A DNA stretch of 64,000 nt from Dietzia sp. NCCP-2495 (lineage in GTDB: Bacteria; Actinomycetota; Actinomycetes; Mycobacteriales; Mycobacteriaceae), in assembly GCF_026011735.1 (NCBI RefSeq), contig NZ_BRVN01000004.1, positions 1-64,000 of the forward strand, written 5' to 3'. The position numbers and the translations under genes are program-made. Under the pieces are notes generated by a model, which ran no database searches, was not told the origin of the DNA, and saw only the letters and a program-made list of their open reading frames with translations. Shown piece by piece: positions 17,112-26,045 of the stretch (within the stretch, counting starts at the first letter, position 1; each line of letters starts with the position of its first letter).

Positions 17112-20100
17112 CGTGGGCGTCCTCGAGATCACCCTCGACGTCGAGGTAGACCTGCCGCATCTGGTCTAGGAGCCCGGAGTCGGGCTCGGCCCACAGTCCA
17201 CGATCGGCGGCCTCGGTGAGGCGCTCGATCATGCCGCGCAGTGCCCACGGGTTGGACTGCCGCAGGAACTCCTGGTTGACCTCGTCCAGCACGTACTCGC
17301 GGGTGAGCGACTCGTACATCCAGTCATGGACGACTCCGGCGGTGGCGTCGAACCCGAAGAGGTAGTCCACGGTGGCCGCGAGCTCGAAGGCGCCCTTGTA
17401 CCCGTGCCGCTGCATCGCGGCGATCCAGCGCGGGTTCACCACCCGGGCGCGGAACACCCGGTTCGTCTCCTCTGCCAGCGTGCGGGTGCGGATGGCATCC
17501 GGCACGGTGGAATCCCCGACGTAGGCCCGCGGCTCGGCTCCGGTGAGCGCGCGCACGGTCGCGATCATGCCGCCGTGGTACTGGAAATAGTCATCAGAAT
17601 CGGCGATGTCGTGCTCGCGGGTGTCGATGTTCTTCGCTGCCACGGCGATGCGCCGGTAGTTGGTGCGCATGTCGTCGGCCGCGGGCACGCCATCGAGGTC
17701 CCGGCCGTAGGCGTAGCCGCCCCAGCGGGTGTACACCTCCGCCAGGTCGCGGTCGTCGCGCCAGTTCCCGGCCTCGATCGTCTGCAGCAGACCCGCCCCG
17801 TACGAGCCGGGGGCGGAGCCGAAGATCCGCGTGGTGGCCCGCCGCTGATCAGTGTGCTCGGCCAGGTCGGCCCGCGCGTGGGCGGCCACGAAGTTCTGCT
17901 CGTCCGGCTCGTCCAGGCCCGCGACCAGCTGGACTGCGTCGTCGATCATGGCGATGACGTGCGGGAACGCATCGCGGAAGAAGCCCGAGATGCGGACCGT
18001 CACGTCGATGCGGGGACGTCCCAACTCCTCGAGCGGGATCACCTCGAGCCCGGTGACGCGCCGCGAGGCCTCGTCCCACTCCGGGCGCACGCCCAGCAGG
18101 GCCAGCACCTCGGCGATGTCGTCGCCTGAGGTCCGCATCGCGGAGGTACCCCAGATCGACAGGCCCACCGAGGCCGGATAACCGCCGGTCTCGGACACAT
18201 GCCGCTCGAGCAGGGAGTCGGCCATCGACTGCCCTGTGTCCCACGCCAGCCGCGAGGGGATGGCCCGCGGGTCGACGGTGTAGAAGTTTCGGCCGGTCGG
18301 CAGCACGTTGACCAGGCCGCGCAGTGGCGAGCCCGAGGGCCCCGCCGGGATGAAGCCGCCGTCCAGCGCGTGCAGGACCGCATCCATTTCGCCTGTCGTC
18401 GCGGCCAGGCGCGGGACGACCTCGCGGGCGGCGAACTCCAGGACGTGGGCGACGTCGGAGCCGGAGTTGTTGTCGTCGTCGTCTTTCCCTCCGGCAGAGC
18501 CACCGGCGTCGAGCCCCGCGGCGGCGAGGACCTCGGGCACGGCGGCCACGTCCCAGTCGCGGGCGTCCATCGCCACCACCAGCTCGCGGGCGAGCGCCTC
18601 GACGCGGTCCACCTGCTCGGTCGGCGCGCCCTCGGCCAGCCCCAGCGCCCGGCGCAGACCCGGCACTGCCCCCGACTCGCCGCCCCACACCTGCGAGGCC
18701 CGCAGGATCGCCAGCACCAGGTTGACGCGCGCCTCGCCACCTGGTGCCTGGCCGAGAATGTGGAGGCCGTCGCGGATCTGGACATCCTTGATCTCGCACA
18801 GCCAGCCGTCGACGTGGAGGATGAAGTCGTCGAACTCCTCGTCACCCGGCTGCTGCTCCATCCCCAGGTCCTCGTGCATGTGCGCGGACTGCATGAGCGT
18901 CCAGATCTGGTCGCGGATCGGGCCGATCTTGGCCGGGTCCATCGCGGCGATGTTGCCGTACTCGTCCAGCAGCTGCTCGAGCCGGGCGATGTCGCCGTAC
19001 GACTCCGCGCGGGCCATCGGCGGCACCAGGTGGTCGACGATCGTCGCGTGCGCCCGCCGCTTGGCCTGCGCCCCCTCGCCCGGATCGTTGACCAGGAACG
19101 GGTAGATCAACGGAAGGTCGGCGATCGCAGCGTCCGTGGCGCACTCCGCCGACAGGGCCGCGTTCTTGCCCGGCAGCCACTCGAGCGAACCGTGCTTGCC
19201 AATGTGCACCAGCGCGTGGGCGCCGAAACCGTGCCGGAGCCACCGGTACGCGGCCAGGTAGTGGTGCGACGGCGCGAGCTCCGGATCGTGGTAGATCGCC
19301 ACCGGGTTCTCGCCGAAGCCGCGCGGCGGCTGGATGAGCAGCACCACGTTCCCGGCCTGGAGTGTGGCCAGCACGATCTCACCGGCGTCGTTGACGAACA
19401 GCTCGCCCGGCGCCTCGCCCCATGCCTCGACCATCTCGCCGCGCAGCGATTCCGGCAGGTCAGCGGTCCAGCGCAGGTAGTCGGAGGTGCTGATCCGCAC
19501 GTGCGAGTCGGTGAGCTGCGCGGTGGTGAGCCACTCTTCGTCCTGGCCGCCGGCGTCGATGAGGGCGTGGATGAGGGCGTCGCCGGCGGCGGTGTCGTCA
19601 GCGTAACCGCCCGCGCTGGAGCCGGCGGGACTGTCGGCATCGGCGGGGGCCGCCGAGTGGCTGCGCTCCAGGAACCGCGCGAGGGGGCCGTCGTCCGGGC
19701 CCAGGTCGTAGCCCTCCTCTCGCAGTCGGCGCAGCAGCCGGATCGTGGACACCGGCGTGTCCAGGCCCACGGCGTTGCCGATGCGGGAGTGCTTGGTGGG
19801 GTAGGCCGAGAGCACCAGCGCGACGCGGCGCTCGGCCGGCGGGACGTGACGCAGCCTGGCGTGGGCCACGGCGATCCCGGCGACGCGGGCGCACCGCTCT
19901 GGGTCGGCGACGTAGCGCGGCAGACCGTCCGCGTCGATCTCCTTGAAGGAGAACGGCACGGTGATGATCCGGCCGTCGAACTCGGGGATCGCGATCTGGT
20001 TGGCCGAGTCCAGCGGGTTGACGCCGTCGTCGGAGCCCTCCCAGTCCTCGCGGCTCCACGTCAGGCTCAGCCCCTGGATCACGGGGATGTCCAGCGCGGC

Positions 20101-20910
20101 GATGCGCTCGACGTCCCAGCTCTCATCGTCGCCGCCCGCGCTCGCGGAGCCCGGCGTGGTTCCGCCCGCGGCCAGGACCGTCACGACCAGCGCGTCCAGC
20201 GTCCCGAGCGCGTCGAACAGCTCGTCCGGTGCCGAGCGCAGCGACCCGGCGAACACCGGCACACCCACGGCCTCGCCGGTCGCGTCGATCGCGTCGGCCA
20301 AGGCGTGCGCGAAGCCGGCGTTACCGCTCACCTCGTGCGCGCGGTAGTAGAGCACGCCGACGCGCGGCAGGGAGCCAGCGGAGACCCCAGGCCGCTCGGG
20401 GATCCCCCACACCGGCACGGCCACAGGGGGTTCGAACCCGGTTCCGGTGAGCAGGACGGTGTCCGAGAGGAAGGCGTGGAGCTGCGCGAGGTTGGCGGGC
20501 CCGCCCTCGGCGAGGTAGCGGTGCGCCTCGGCGGCGATGCCGATCGGGACGGTGGAGACCTCCATGAGGTCCGCGTCAGGGGACTGTTCGCCGCCCAGGA
20601 CGACGACGGGCACGCCGGCGCCCAGCACCGCCTCGAAGCCATGGTCCCACGAGCGCCTGGGTCCGAGGATCCTGACGACGACGACGTCGGCCCCCTCGAG
20701 TAGTGGACCCAGCTCGGTGTCCACATCGATGCGGGACGGATTGCCAAGCACGAAGTCGGCCCCCGACTCCCGCGCGGAGAGCAGGTCCGTGTCGGACGTA
20801 GACAGCAGTGCGATGCGAGGAGCACGCGACTCCGCGGATGTGACCGTTGTGGCCTCTACAAGTGTTGCTGAGGCGTCGTCAGGGGACGCCGAACGCCGGT
20901 CGTGGCGCAT
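17104..20910 (-). CDS. cobN: Aerobic cobaltochelatase subunit CobN
   Basis: The 1268-residue large subunit inserts Co2+ into hydrogenobyrinic acid a,c-diamide together with the ATPase subunits, here supplied by the gene at 27668. CobN/ChlH marks include VHIGKHGSLEWLPGKN, VNVLPTGRNFYTVDPRAIPS and NPWALRGMIERLTEA near the C-terminus. The ATG at 20910 has GGAGAAG 4-7 bases upstream. A minus-strand cobalamin riboswitch precedes it at once. Two Asp/Ser-rich inserts (near 18470 and 19620) lie in surface regions. Confidence 0.95.
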   Translation of the reverse strand: MRHDRRSASPDDASATLVEATTVTSAESRAPRIALLSTSDTDLLSARESGADFVLGNPSRIDVDTELGPLLEGADVVVVRILGPRRSWDHGFEAVLGAGVPVVVLGGEQSPDADLMEVSTVPIGIAAEAHRYLAEGGPANLAQLHAFLSDTVLLTGTGFEPPVAVPVWGIPERPGVSAGSLPRVGVLYYRAHEVSGNAGFAHALADAIDATGEAVGVPVFAGSLRSAPDELFDALGTLDALVVTVLAAGGTTPGSASAGGDDESWDVERIAALDIPVIQGLSLTWSREDWEGSDDGVNPLDSANQIAIPEFDGRIITVPFSFKEIDADGLPRYVADPERCARVAGIAVAHARLRHVPPAERRVALVLSAYPTKHSRIGNAVGLDTPVSTIRLLRRLREEGYDLGPDDGPLARFLERSHSAAPADADSPAGSSAGGYADDTAAGDALIHALIDAGGQDEEWLTTAQLTDSHVRISTSDYLRWTADLPESLRGEMVEAWGEAPGELFVNDAGEIVLATLQAGNVVLLIQPPRGFGENPVAIYHDPELAPSHHYLAAYRWLRHGFGAHALVHIGKHGSLEWLPGKNAALSAECATDAAIADLPLIYPFLVNDPGEGAQAKRRAHATIVDHLVPPMARAESYGDIARLEQLLDEYGNIAAMDPAKIGPIRDQIWTLMQSAHMHEDLGMEQQPGDEEFDDFILHVDGWLCEIKDVQIRDGLHILGQAPGGEARVNLVLAILRASQVWGGESGAVPGLRRALGLAEGAPTEQVDRVEALARELVVAMDARDWDVAAVPEVLAAAGLDAGGSAGGKDDDDNNSGSDVAHVLEFAAREVVPRLAATTGEMDAVLHALDGGFIPAGPSGSPLRGLVNVLPTGRNFYTVDPRAIPSRLAWDTGQSMADSLLERHVSETGGYPASVGLSIWGTSAMRTSGDDIAEVLALLGVRPEWDEASRRVTGLEVIPLEELGRPRIDVTVRISGFFRDAFPHVIAMIDDAVQLVAGLDEPDEQNFVAAHARADLAEHTDQRRATTRIFGSAPGSYGAGLLQTIEAGNWRDDRDLAEVYTRWGGYAYGRDLDGVPAADDMRTNYRRIAVAAKNIDTREHDIADSDDYFQYHGGMIATVRALTGAEPRAYVGDSTVPDAIRTRTLAEETNRVFRARVVNPRWIAAMQRHGYKGAFELAATVDYLFGFDATAGVVHDWMYESLTREYVLDEVNQEFLRQSNPWALRGMIERLTEAADRGLWAEPDSGLLDQMRQVYLDVEGDLEDAHGD

Positions 20911-20944
20911 GTTCTTCTCCAAACCCTCGTGGAACTCCTCGCCG

Positions 20945-21115
20945 TGGCCGGTCTCCTGGCTTTCGCATCGACGCCACGCGGGCCGACCTTCCCGGGTTGG
21001 TGTACCCAGTGGCCTCCGCCCCTTCAGGGACAGACGAGGGCCGCGGAACTCCGCGACTACAGTGGCGAGGGCCGCGCCGGCTTTTCCTCCGGCTTCCCGA
21101 ACACCACGGCACCGC
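20945..21115 (-). ncRNA. Cobalamin riboswitch before cobN-cobF-cobA
   Basis: Read on the minus strand, GGGAAGCCGGAGGAAAAGCC leads into GCGGCCCTCGCCACTGTAG, then CCACTGGG, and ends with CGAAAGCCAGGAGACCGGCC. All are standard landmarks of the class. It ends about 35 bp before the cobN ATG, so it most likely acts on translation or early termination of the cobN operon. Confidence 0.93.
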
Positions 21116-21184
21116 CGAGACTATCCGCCGCCTGCAGCGCCCGGCCCGCAGCCCTGCGTTTTGTGGGCTCCGCGTAGGATCTTT

Positions 21185-21283
21185 AGGCATCCCAAGGCGA
21201 GGAACCCGGTGCGATTCCGGGGCGGTTCCGCCACTGTGAAGCCCTGACCAGGGCTGTCAGCCAGATACTGGCCGAGGGATGGA
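21185..21283 (+). ncRNA. Cobalamin riboswitch before cobH-cobIJ-bluB
   Basis: GAGGAACCCGGTGCGATTCC is followed by GGGGCGGTTCCGCCACTGTGA, the variant common in actinobacteria. CATCCC (21188) and GGGATG (21276) close the outer helix, and GTCAGCCAGATACTGGCC forms the 3' part. It is back to back with the cobN riboswitch, so both arms of the cluster answer to the same ligand. Confidence 0.92.
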
Positions 21284-21344
21284 CGTGCGGTCACTCCGCG
21301 CCGACTTCGACTTCTGACCGGGGCGAGAACCCCGAGGAGGACCC

Positions 21345-22010
21345 ATGCCTCGTGCCGTTCGGCCGCCGCGTCGCTATGACTACATCGACGACGGACCCGC
21401 CATCTACGTTGATTCCTTCGCCACCATCCGGCGGGAGACCGACCTCTCGCGCATCCCCGGTGACGCCGAGAAGCTCGCGGTCCGCATGGTGCACGGCACA
21501 GGTCAGACCGACCTGACCGACGACCTGCAGGTCCATCCCGGCCTGGTCGGCGCCGCCCGAGCCGCCCTCGAGGCCGGCGCGCCGATCCTCTGCGACGCCC
21601 ATATGGTCGCCTCGGGAGTGACCCGATCCCGGCTGCCGCGGGCCAACGACGTGGTCTGCACGCTGAACGACCCGCAAGTCGCCGAGCTGGCGCGGCAGAT
21701 GGGCACCACCCGCTCCGCGGCCGCGCTGGCGCTGTGGGGCGACCGACTGGACGGCGCGGTGGTGGCGATCGGCAACGCGCCCACCGCGCTGTTCCACCTG
21801 CTGGAGATGCTCCTCGACGGCGCTCCCCGACCGGCGGCGATCATCGGCTGCCCGGTTGGGTTCATCGGAGCGGCCGAATCCAAGGCCGCGCTGGCGTCGT
21901 TCGCCGACGACCACGGCATCGACATTCCGTTCGTCACCGTGCACGGCCGCCGGGGTGGGTCGGCCATGACCGCCTCGGCGATCAACGCCCTGGCGCAGGA
22001 CGCCGAGTGA
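21345..22010 (+). CDS. cobH: Precorrin-8X methylmutase
   Basis: CobH moves the C11 methyl group to C12, giving hydrogenobyrinic acid. The 221-residue protein shows RRETDLSRIPGDAEKLAVRMVHGTGQTD with the catalytic histidine, APILCDAHMVASGV and IGCPVGFIGAAESK. It is the first gene after the riboswitch and overlaps cobIJ by four bases (GTGA). Confidence 0.95.
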   Translation: MPRAVRPPRRYDYIDDGPAIYVDSFATIRRETDLSRIPGDAEKLAVRMVHGTGQTDLTDDLQVHPGLVGAARAALEAGAPILCDAHMVASGVTRSRLPRANDVVCTLNDPQVAELARQMGTTRSAAALALWGDRLDGAVVAIGNAPTALFHLLEMLLDGAPRPAAIIGCPVGFIGAAESKAALASFADDHGIDIPFVTVHGRRGGSAMTASAINALAQDAE

Positions 22011-23683
22011 GCGGCGGGAAGCCCGGCGCGGAGGCCGTCGGTGTGGCCGTGGTCGTCGACACCGATGACGACGACGCGGTCGAAGACGCTGGCACTGGCA
22101 CTGGCACTGGCACTGGCCGTCTCTACGGCGTCGGTGTGGGCCCGGGCGACCCCGAGCTCATGACCCTCAAGGCCGCCCGACTGATCGGTGCCGCCGACGT
22201 GGTGGCCTTCCACGCCGGTCGCGGCAAGCAGTCCAACGCCCGCCGCATCGCCGCCGACCTCATCCCCGCCGGCGCGATCGAGGAGGTGCTCGAGTACCCG
22301 GTCACCACGGGTCTGACCGAGCACCCCGGCGGGTACGCGGGCGCGATCGCCGAATTCTACGAACGGAGCGCGCGGCGTCTGGCCGAGCACCTCGCCGCGG
22401 GCCGGGACGTGGTGCTGCTGGCCGAGGGCGACCCGCTGTTCTACGGCTCCTTCATGTACATGCACGACCGGCTGTCCGGGGAGTTCGCCACCGAGATCGT
22501 CCCCGGGGTGCCCGCCTTCGCCGCTGCCACCGCCGCGTCCGCGACGCCGCTGGTCAGGCAGACCGATGTGCTCACCGTCCTGCCCGGCACGCTGCCCGAG
22601 CCCGAGCTCGCGCGGCGCCTGGCCGACACCGACGGCGCGATCATCATGAAACTGGGCCGCAACTTCCCGGCCGTCCGCAGGGCGCTCGAGGCGGCCGGCC
22701 GGCTGGACGGCGCGGTGTACGTCGAGCGCGCCTCGACAGATGCAGAAGCGCATCACCCGGTGCGCGAAGTCGACCCGGAGACCGTGCCGTACTTCTCCCT
22801 CGTCGTCGTCCCCGGGGACTCCCACCACCAGGACCCCACCGGCCGCCGACCCGTCCCCCTGGCCGCGTCGGCCCCCTCCCCCGGCGGCACCGCCGATGAT
22901 GACGCCCGCCCCTCCGGCCACACCGGCCCGTCCAGCGGCCCCGCCCCGCGCGGCGTCGTGCACGTGGTGGGCCTGGGCCCCGGGCCGGACGACTGGCTCA
23001 CGCCCGAGGCCGTGCGCGTACTCAGCGAAGTGGGCCATGTCGTGGGCTACGCACCGTACGTGAACCGCGTGCCGCAGCGGCCCGGCCTGCGGCGACACGC
23101 CTCCGGCAACACCGTCGAGGTTGACCGGGCAGGGTTCGCCCTGGAGCTGGCCGCCGGCGGAGAGCGCGTCGCCGTGGTCTCCGGCGGGGACGCAGGCGTG
23201 TTCGGCATGGCGTCCGCGGTGTTTGAGGCCGCCGAGGACCCGACGTTCGCCGGGATCGAGATCCGTGTCGCGCCGGGCGTCTCGGCAGTGCAGGCCGTTG
23301 CCGCGCGGGCCGGCGCACCGATCGGCGCCGACTTCGCCGTGGTGAGCCTGTCCGATCGTCTCAAGCCGTGGGAGGTGATCGCCCGTCGGCTCGACGCGAT
23401 CGCCGCCGCCGACCTGGTCCTGGCCGTCTACAACCCGGCCTCACGCTCGCGCACCCACCAGGTTCGCGACGCACGCGACGTGCTGCTGCGCCACCGCGAG
23501 CCCTCTACGCCCGTCGTGGTGGGCCGGGACGTCGGCCGCGACGGCGAATCACTGACCGTCACCACACTGGGCGAGCTCGACTGCGCCTCGATCGACATGA
23601 AATGCCTGCTCATCGTGGGTGCGTCCGGGACCCGGGTGACCGGCGACAGGCGCGTGTGGAGCCCGAGGTTTGTTCGAGCATGA
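22007..23683 (+). CDS. cobIJ: Fused precorrin-2 C20- and precorrin-3B C17-methyltransferase
   Basis: The 558-residue protein joins CobI (about 40-280: GVGVGPGDPELMTLKAARLI, LAEGDPLFYGSFMYMH, IVPGVPAFAAATA) to CobJ (about 315-558: VVGLGPGPDDWLTPEA, VVSGGDAGVFGMASA, VAPGVSAVQAVAARAGAP). Both are S-adenosylmethionine-dependent ring methylases. Such fusions are known in mycobacteria. The GTG start is inferred from the overlap with the cobH stop. The N-terminal leader carries an Asp run and a Gly-Thr repeat coded by four tandem GGCACT units (22091-22114). The CobI-CobJ linker is Pro/Ser-rich. Confidence 0.93.
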   Translation: MSGGKPGAEAVGVAVVVDTDDDDAVEDAGTGTGTGTGRLYGVGVGPGDPELMTLKAARLIGAADVVAFHAGRGKQSNARRIAADLIPAGAIEEVLEYPVTTGLTEHPGGYAGAIAEFYERSARRLAEHLAAGRDVVLLAEGDPLFYGSFMYMHDRLSGEFATEIVPGVPAFAAATAASATPLVRQTDVLTVLPGTLPEPELARRLADTDGAIIMKLGRNFPAVRRALEAAGRLDGAVYVERASTDAEAHHPVREVDPETVPYFSLVVVPGDSHHQDPTGRRPVPLAASAPSPGGTADDDARPSGHTGPSSGPAPRGVVHVVGLGPGPDDWLTPEAVRVLSEVGHVVGYAPYVNRVPQRPGLRRHASGNTVEVDRAGFALELAAGGERVAVVSGGDAGVFGMASAVFEAAEDPTFAGIEIRVAPGVSAVQAVAARAGAPIGADFAVVSLSDRLKPWEVIARRLDAIAAADLVLAVYNPASRSRTHQVRDARDVLLRHREPSTPVVVGRDVGRDGESLTVTTLGELDCASIDMKCLLIVGASGTRVTGDRRVWSPRFVRA

Positions 23684-24363
23684 CGCCCGCGAATCACGAG
23701 GAGCACTATGCAGCCGACGCGGACGCACCCCATGTAGCCGCCGCGAGCACCTTCCCTGCGTCCGACGCCGACGCGCTGTGGCGGGTACTCGCCACCCGGC
23801 GAGACCACCGACATTTCCACCCCACACCGGTGCCACGGGAGCTGATCGAGCGGCTCCTCTCGGTGTTCTCGGTCGCCCCGAGCGTGGGGCTCAGCCAGCC
23901 GTGGCACGTGACCGTGGTGCAGGAGCTTGCCGTTCGAGAGGCCGTCCATGCCGGTTTCCGGGACGTGCGCGCCACCGAGGCCGAGCGTTTCTCCGGCGAG
24001 CGGCGCGAGCTGTACAACACTCTGCGACTCGAGGGCATCCTCCAGGCCCCGGTCGGCCTGGTGGTGAGCCACCTGCCGCCGGACGGGCCCGTGTTGGGCA
24101 CCACGGCGATGCCCGCCGCGTCGGAGTACAGCGTCATCTCGGCCATCACACTGCTCTGGTTGGCCGCCACCGCCGAGGGGCTGGGCATGGGCTGGGTGAG
24201 CCTGCTCGACCCGGCCCACCTCTCGGGCGCTGTGCCGCTCCCGACCGGCGCCCGGCCCCTGGCCTACCTGTGCCTCGGCTACCCGTCGCTCGACCTGGAC
24301 GAGCCGTTGCTGCAGACCGTCGGCTGGGGGCAACGTAGACCGCTCCCGGTGGACTGGGTATAG
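23680..24363 (+). CDS. bluB: 5,6-dimethylbenzimidazole synthase
   Basis: BluB is a flavin-destroying nitroreductase-fold enzyme that makes the lower ligand of cobalamin from FMNH2 and oxygen. The 227-residue protein has RRDHRHFHPTPVP, SVGLSQPWHVTVV, LEGILQAPVGLVVSH and GMGWVSLLDP, all typical of BluB rather than general nitroreductases. The ATG overlaps the cobIJ stop (ATGA). Its presence suggests the organism makes true B12 under aerobic conditions. Confidence 0.92.
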   Translation: MTPANHEEHYAADADAPHVAAASTFPASDADALWRVLATRRDHRHFHPTPVPRELIERLLSVFSVAPSVGLSQPWHVTVVQELAVREAVHAGFRDVRATEAERFSGERRELYNTLRLEGILQAPVGLVVSHLPPDGPVLGTTAMPAASEYSVISAITLLWLAATAEGLGMGWVSLLDPAHLSGAVPLPTGARPLAYLCLGYPSLDLDEPLLQTVGWGQRRPLPVDWV

Positions 24364-24475
24364 CGACCACGCATTCCGCCGTCGCGCAGATAGCGCCCTT
24401 AGTTGCAGGACGGACTGGATCTCCGCACCGTGCCAGGCCGCCCCGGCGCCCGTTATCGGCTCTCGGCGGTGAAAT

Positions 24476-25021
24476 CCGCCCGGCGGGATCGTCGGTCAGC
24501 TCATCGTGCCGTTCGTCGCGGGGCAGCTACTGCATCGCCGCATCGGCGACTGGCTGGCACGCAACCGGGTGCTGGTGTCGATCGTCGACCAGGGATCTGT
24601 ACTGCTGGTGGTGTACGTAGCGTTCAGCACCGGCGTCACCCAGGGACTGTGGACCGTCGTCCCGCCGGTGCAGCTGCTCACCGTGGTCGGTGTCTACGTG
24701 GTGCTTCTTGCCGTGGTGATGGCTCTGTTCGCAAGCGTGGCGGCGGCCTCCAAGCTCCCACGGGCTGACCGGATCGTGCTGTTCTTCTGCGGCTCGAAGA
24801 AGAGTCAGGTCAGCGGGCTGCCGATGGCGTTCCTACTGTTCCCCGCGGCCGAGGTGGGCGTCATGGTGCTGCCGCTGATGATCTTCCACCTCATCCAGCT
24901 GCTGGTCTGCGCGGTGATCGCCAACCGGCTCGGCAAGACCGCAGCCGACCAGGGGTTGGAGCGGAAGCCAGCAGACGAGCAGGAGTTGCGGCCGCGCGAG
25001 AGCGTACGTACGCAGGCGTAA
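24476..25021 (+). pseudogene. C-terminal half of a bile acid:sodium symporter-like gene
   Basis: The sequence reads GGIVGQLIVPFVAGQ with no proper start, then continues through the C-terminal half of a YfeH-type BASS transporter (DQGSVLLVVYVAFSTGV, FFCGSKKSQVSGLPMAFLLF, LPLMIFHLIQLLVCAV). Intact members are about 330 residues with ten membrane segments; only about 180 remain. A GTG at 24506 could start a short product, but half the transporter is missing. Sequence from 24364 to 24475 shows no recognisable upstream part. Confidence 0.8.
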
Positions 25022-25048
25022 GCCCAGGTGGTCGACGCCGTGCTGATT

Positions 25049-25102
25049 CTTGTCGACACCACTGCGAAGGAGCACCCGGATTCTCGCAGTGGTGCAGACA
25101 AG
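25049..25102. repeat. Hairpin formed by two arms of a dispersed repeat
   Basis: CTTGTCGACACCACTGCGA (25049-25067) and TCGCAGTGGTGCAGACAAG (25084-25102) pair with two mismatches around a 16-base loop. The same 19-bp sequence occurs alone at 15234-15252. It lies in the 256-bp gap between the transporter remnant and the cobM stop, where no gene is seen. It could act as a bidirectional terminator but looks like a mobile repeat. Confidence 0.75.
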
Positions 25103-25277
25103 CCTCGAGGTGACGGCAGCAGGCCGGCCACAGCCCTGCGTGGAGCCTCGCGGGTCAGCCCAGCGCCTCAGCCATCGCATTCGGCACACCCGGCGTCTGC
25201 CCGGACGCCACCACCTCGCCGAGCCCGCTCGGTTCGCCGTCGAGCGATCGCCCGCCCCTGACTGTCCCGCTCCCCGG

Positions 25278-26045
25278 CTATTCCGCGGTCCGCCGCCGCT
25301 TCAACTCGCGCTCCGGGTCCGACGCATAGAGCCACGACTCGGCCGAGCCTGGCCGCTCCAGCGCGTGGCCGACCAGGATGACCGCCGCCTGGCGCAGGCC
25401 GGCGGACTCGACGGAGTCGGCGATGTCGGCCAGCGTGCCGCGCAGCTCGACCCGGTGCGGGCGGCTCGCCTGGGCCACCACCGCGACCGGGCAGTCCGCA
25501 CCGTGTGTGGGGAGGAGCCGCTCGGCCAGCTCCCTGATTCGGGTGATGGCCAGGTGTAGCACCAGGGTGGCGCCGGTGGCGGCGAAGTTCTCCAGCGCCT
25601 CGGAATCCGGCATGGCAGTGGACCGGGCCTGCACGCGCGTGAGCACCACGGACTGCACCACCTCGGGCACGGTCAGCTCCACCCCCAGCTCGGCCGCGGC
25701 CGCCGCGTAGGCGGGCACGCCCGGCACCACGTCCCACGGCACGCCGGCGGCGTCCAGGCGGCGGGTCTGCTCGGCCAGCGCCGAGTACAGCGATGGGTCC
25801 CCCGAACACAGGCGCACGACGTCCAAGCTCTCGGCGTGGGCGGCGACGACCTCGGCGATGATGGCGTCCAGGTCCAGGTGCTGGGTGTCCACGAGCCGCG
25901 CCTCCGGTCGGCAGTGCTCGAGCACGCCGTCGTCGAGGTAGGTGCCCGCGTACAGGCACACGTCGGCCCGGCGGAGCGCCTCGGCGGCGCGGAGGGTGAG
26001 CAGGTCGGCGGCGCCGGGACCGGCCCCCACGAAGTGAACGGTCAC
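25278..26045 (-). CDS. cobM: Precorrin-4 C11-methyltransferase
   Basis: CobM adds the C11 methyl group to precorrin-4. The 255-residue protein begins VTVHFVGAGPGAADLLTLRA and carries VRLCSGDPSLYSALAEQTRRL and DVVPGVPAYAAAAAELG, the marks that separate CobM/CbiF from other methylases. The GTG at 26045 overlaps the cobL stop (GTGA), so cobL-cobM form a two-gene unit on the minus strand. No riboswitch is seen before it. Confidence 0.93.
   Translation of the reverse strand: MTVHFVGAGPGAADLLTLRAAEALRRADVCLYAGTYLDDGVLEHCRPEARLVDTQHLDLDAIIAEVVAAHAESLDVVRLCSGDPSLYSALAEQTRRLDAAGVPWDVVPGVPAYAAAAAELGVELTVPEVVQSVVLTRVQARSTAMPDSEALENFAATGATLVLHLAITRIRELAERLLPTHGADCPVAVVAQASRPHRVELRGTLADIADSVESAGLRQAAVILVGHALERPGSAESWLYASDPERELKRRRTAE

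Noticed and set aside
18199-20703. 834-codon plus-strand frame opposite cobN
   Set aside because: Low-complexity composition, no ribosome-binding site and no family features; cobN on the other strand is fully conserved.
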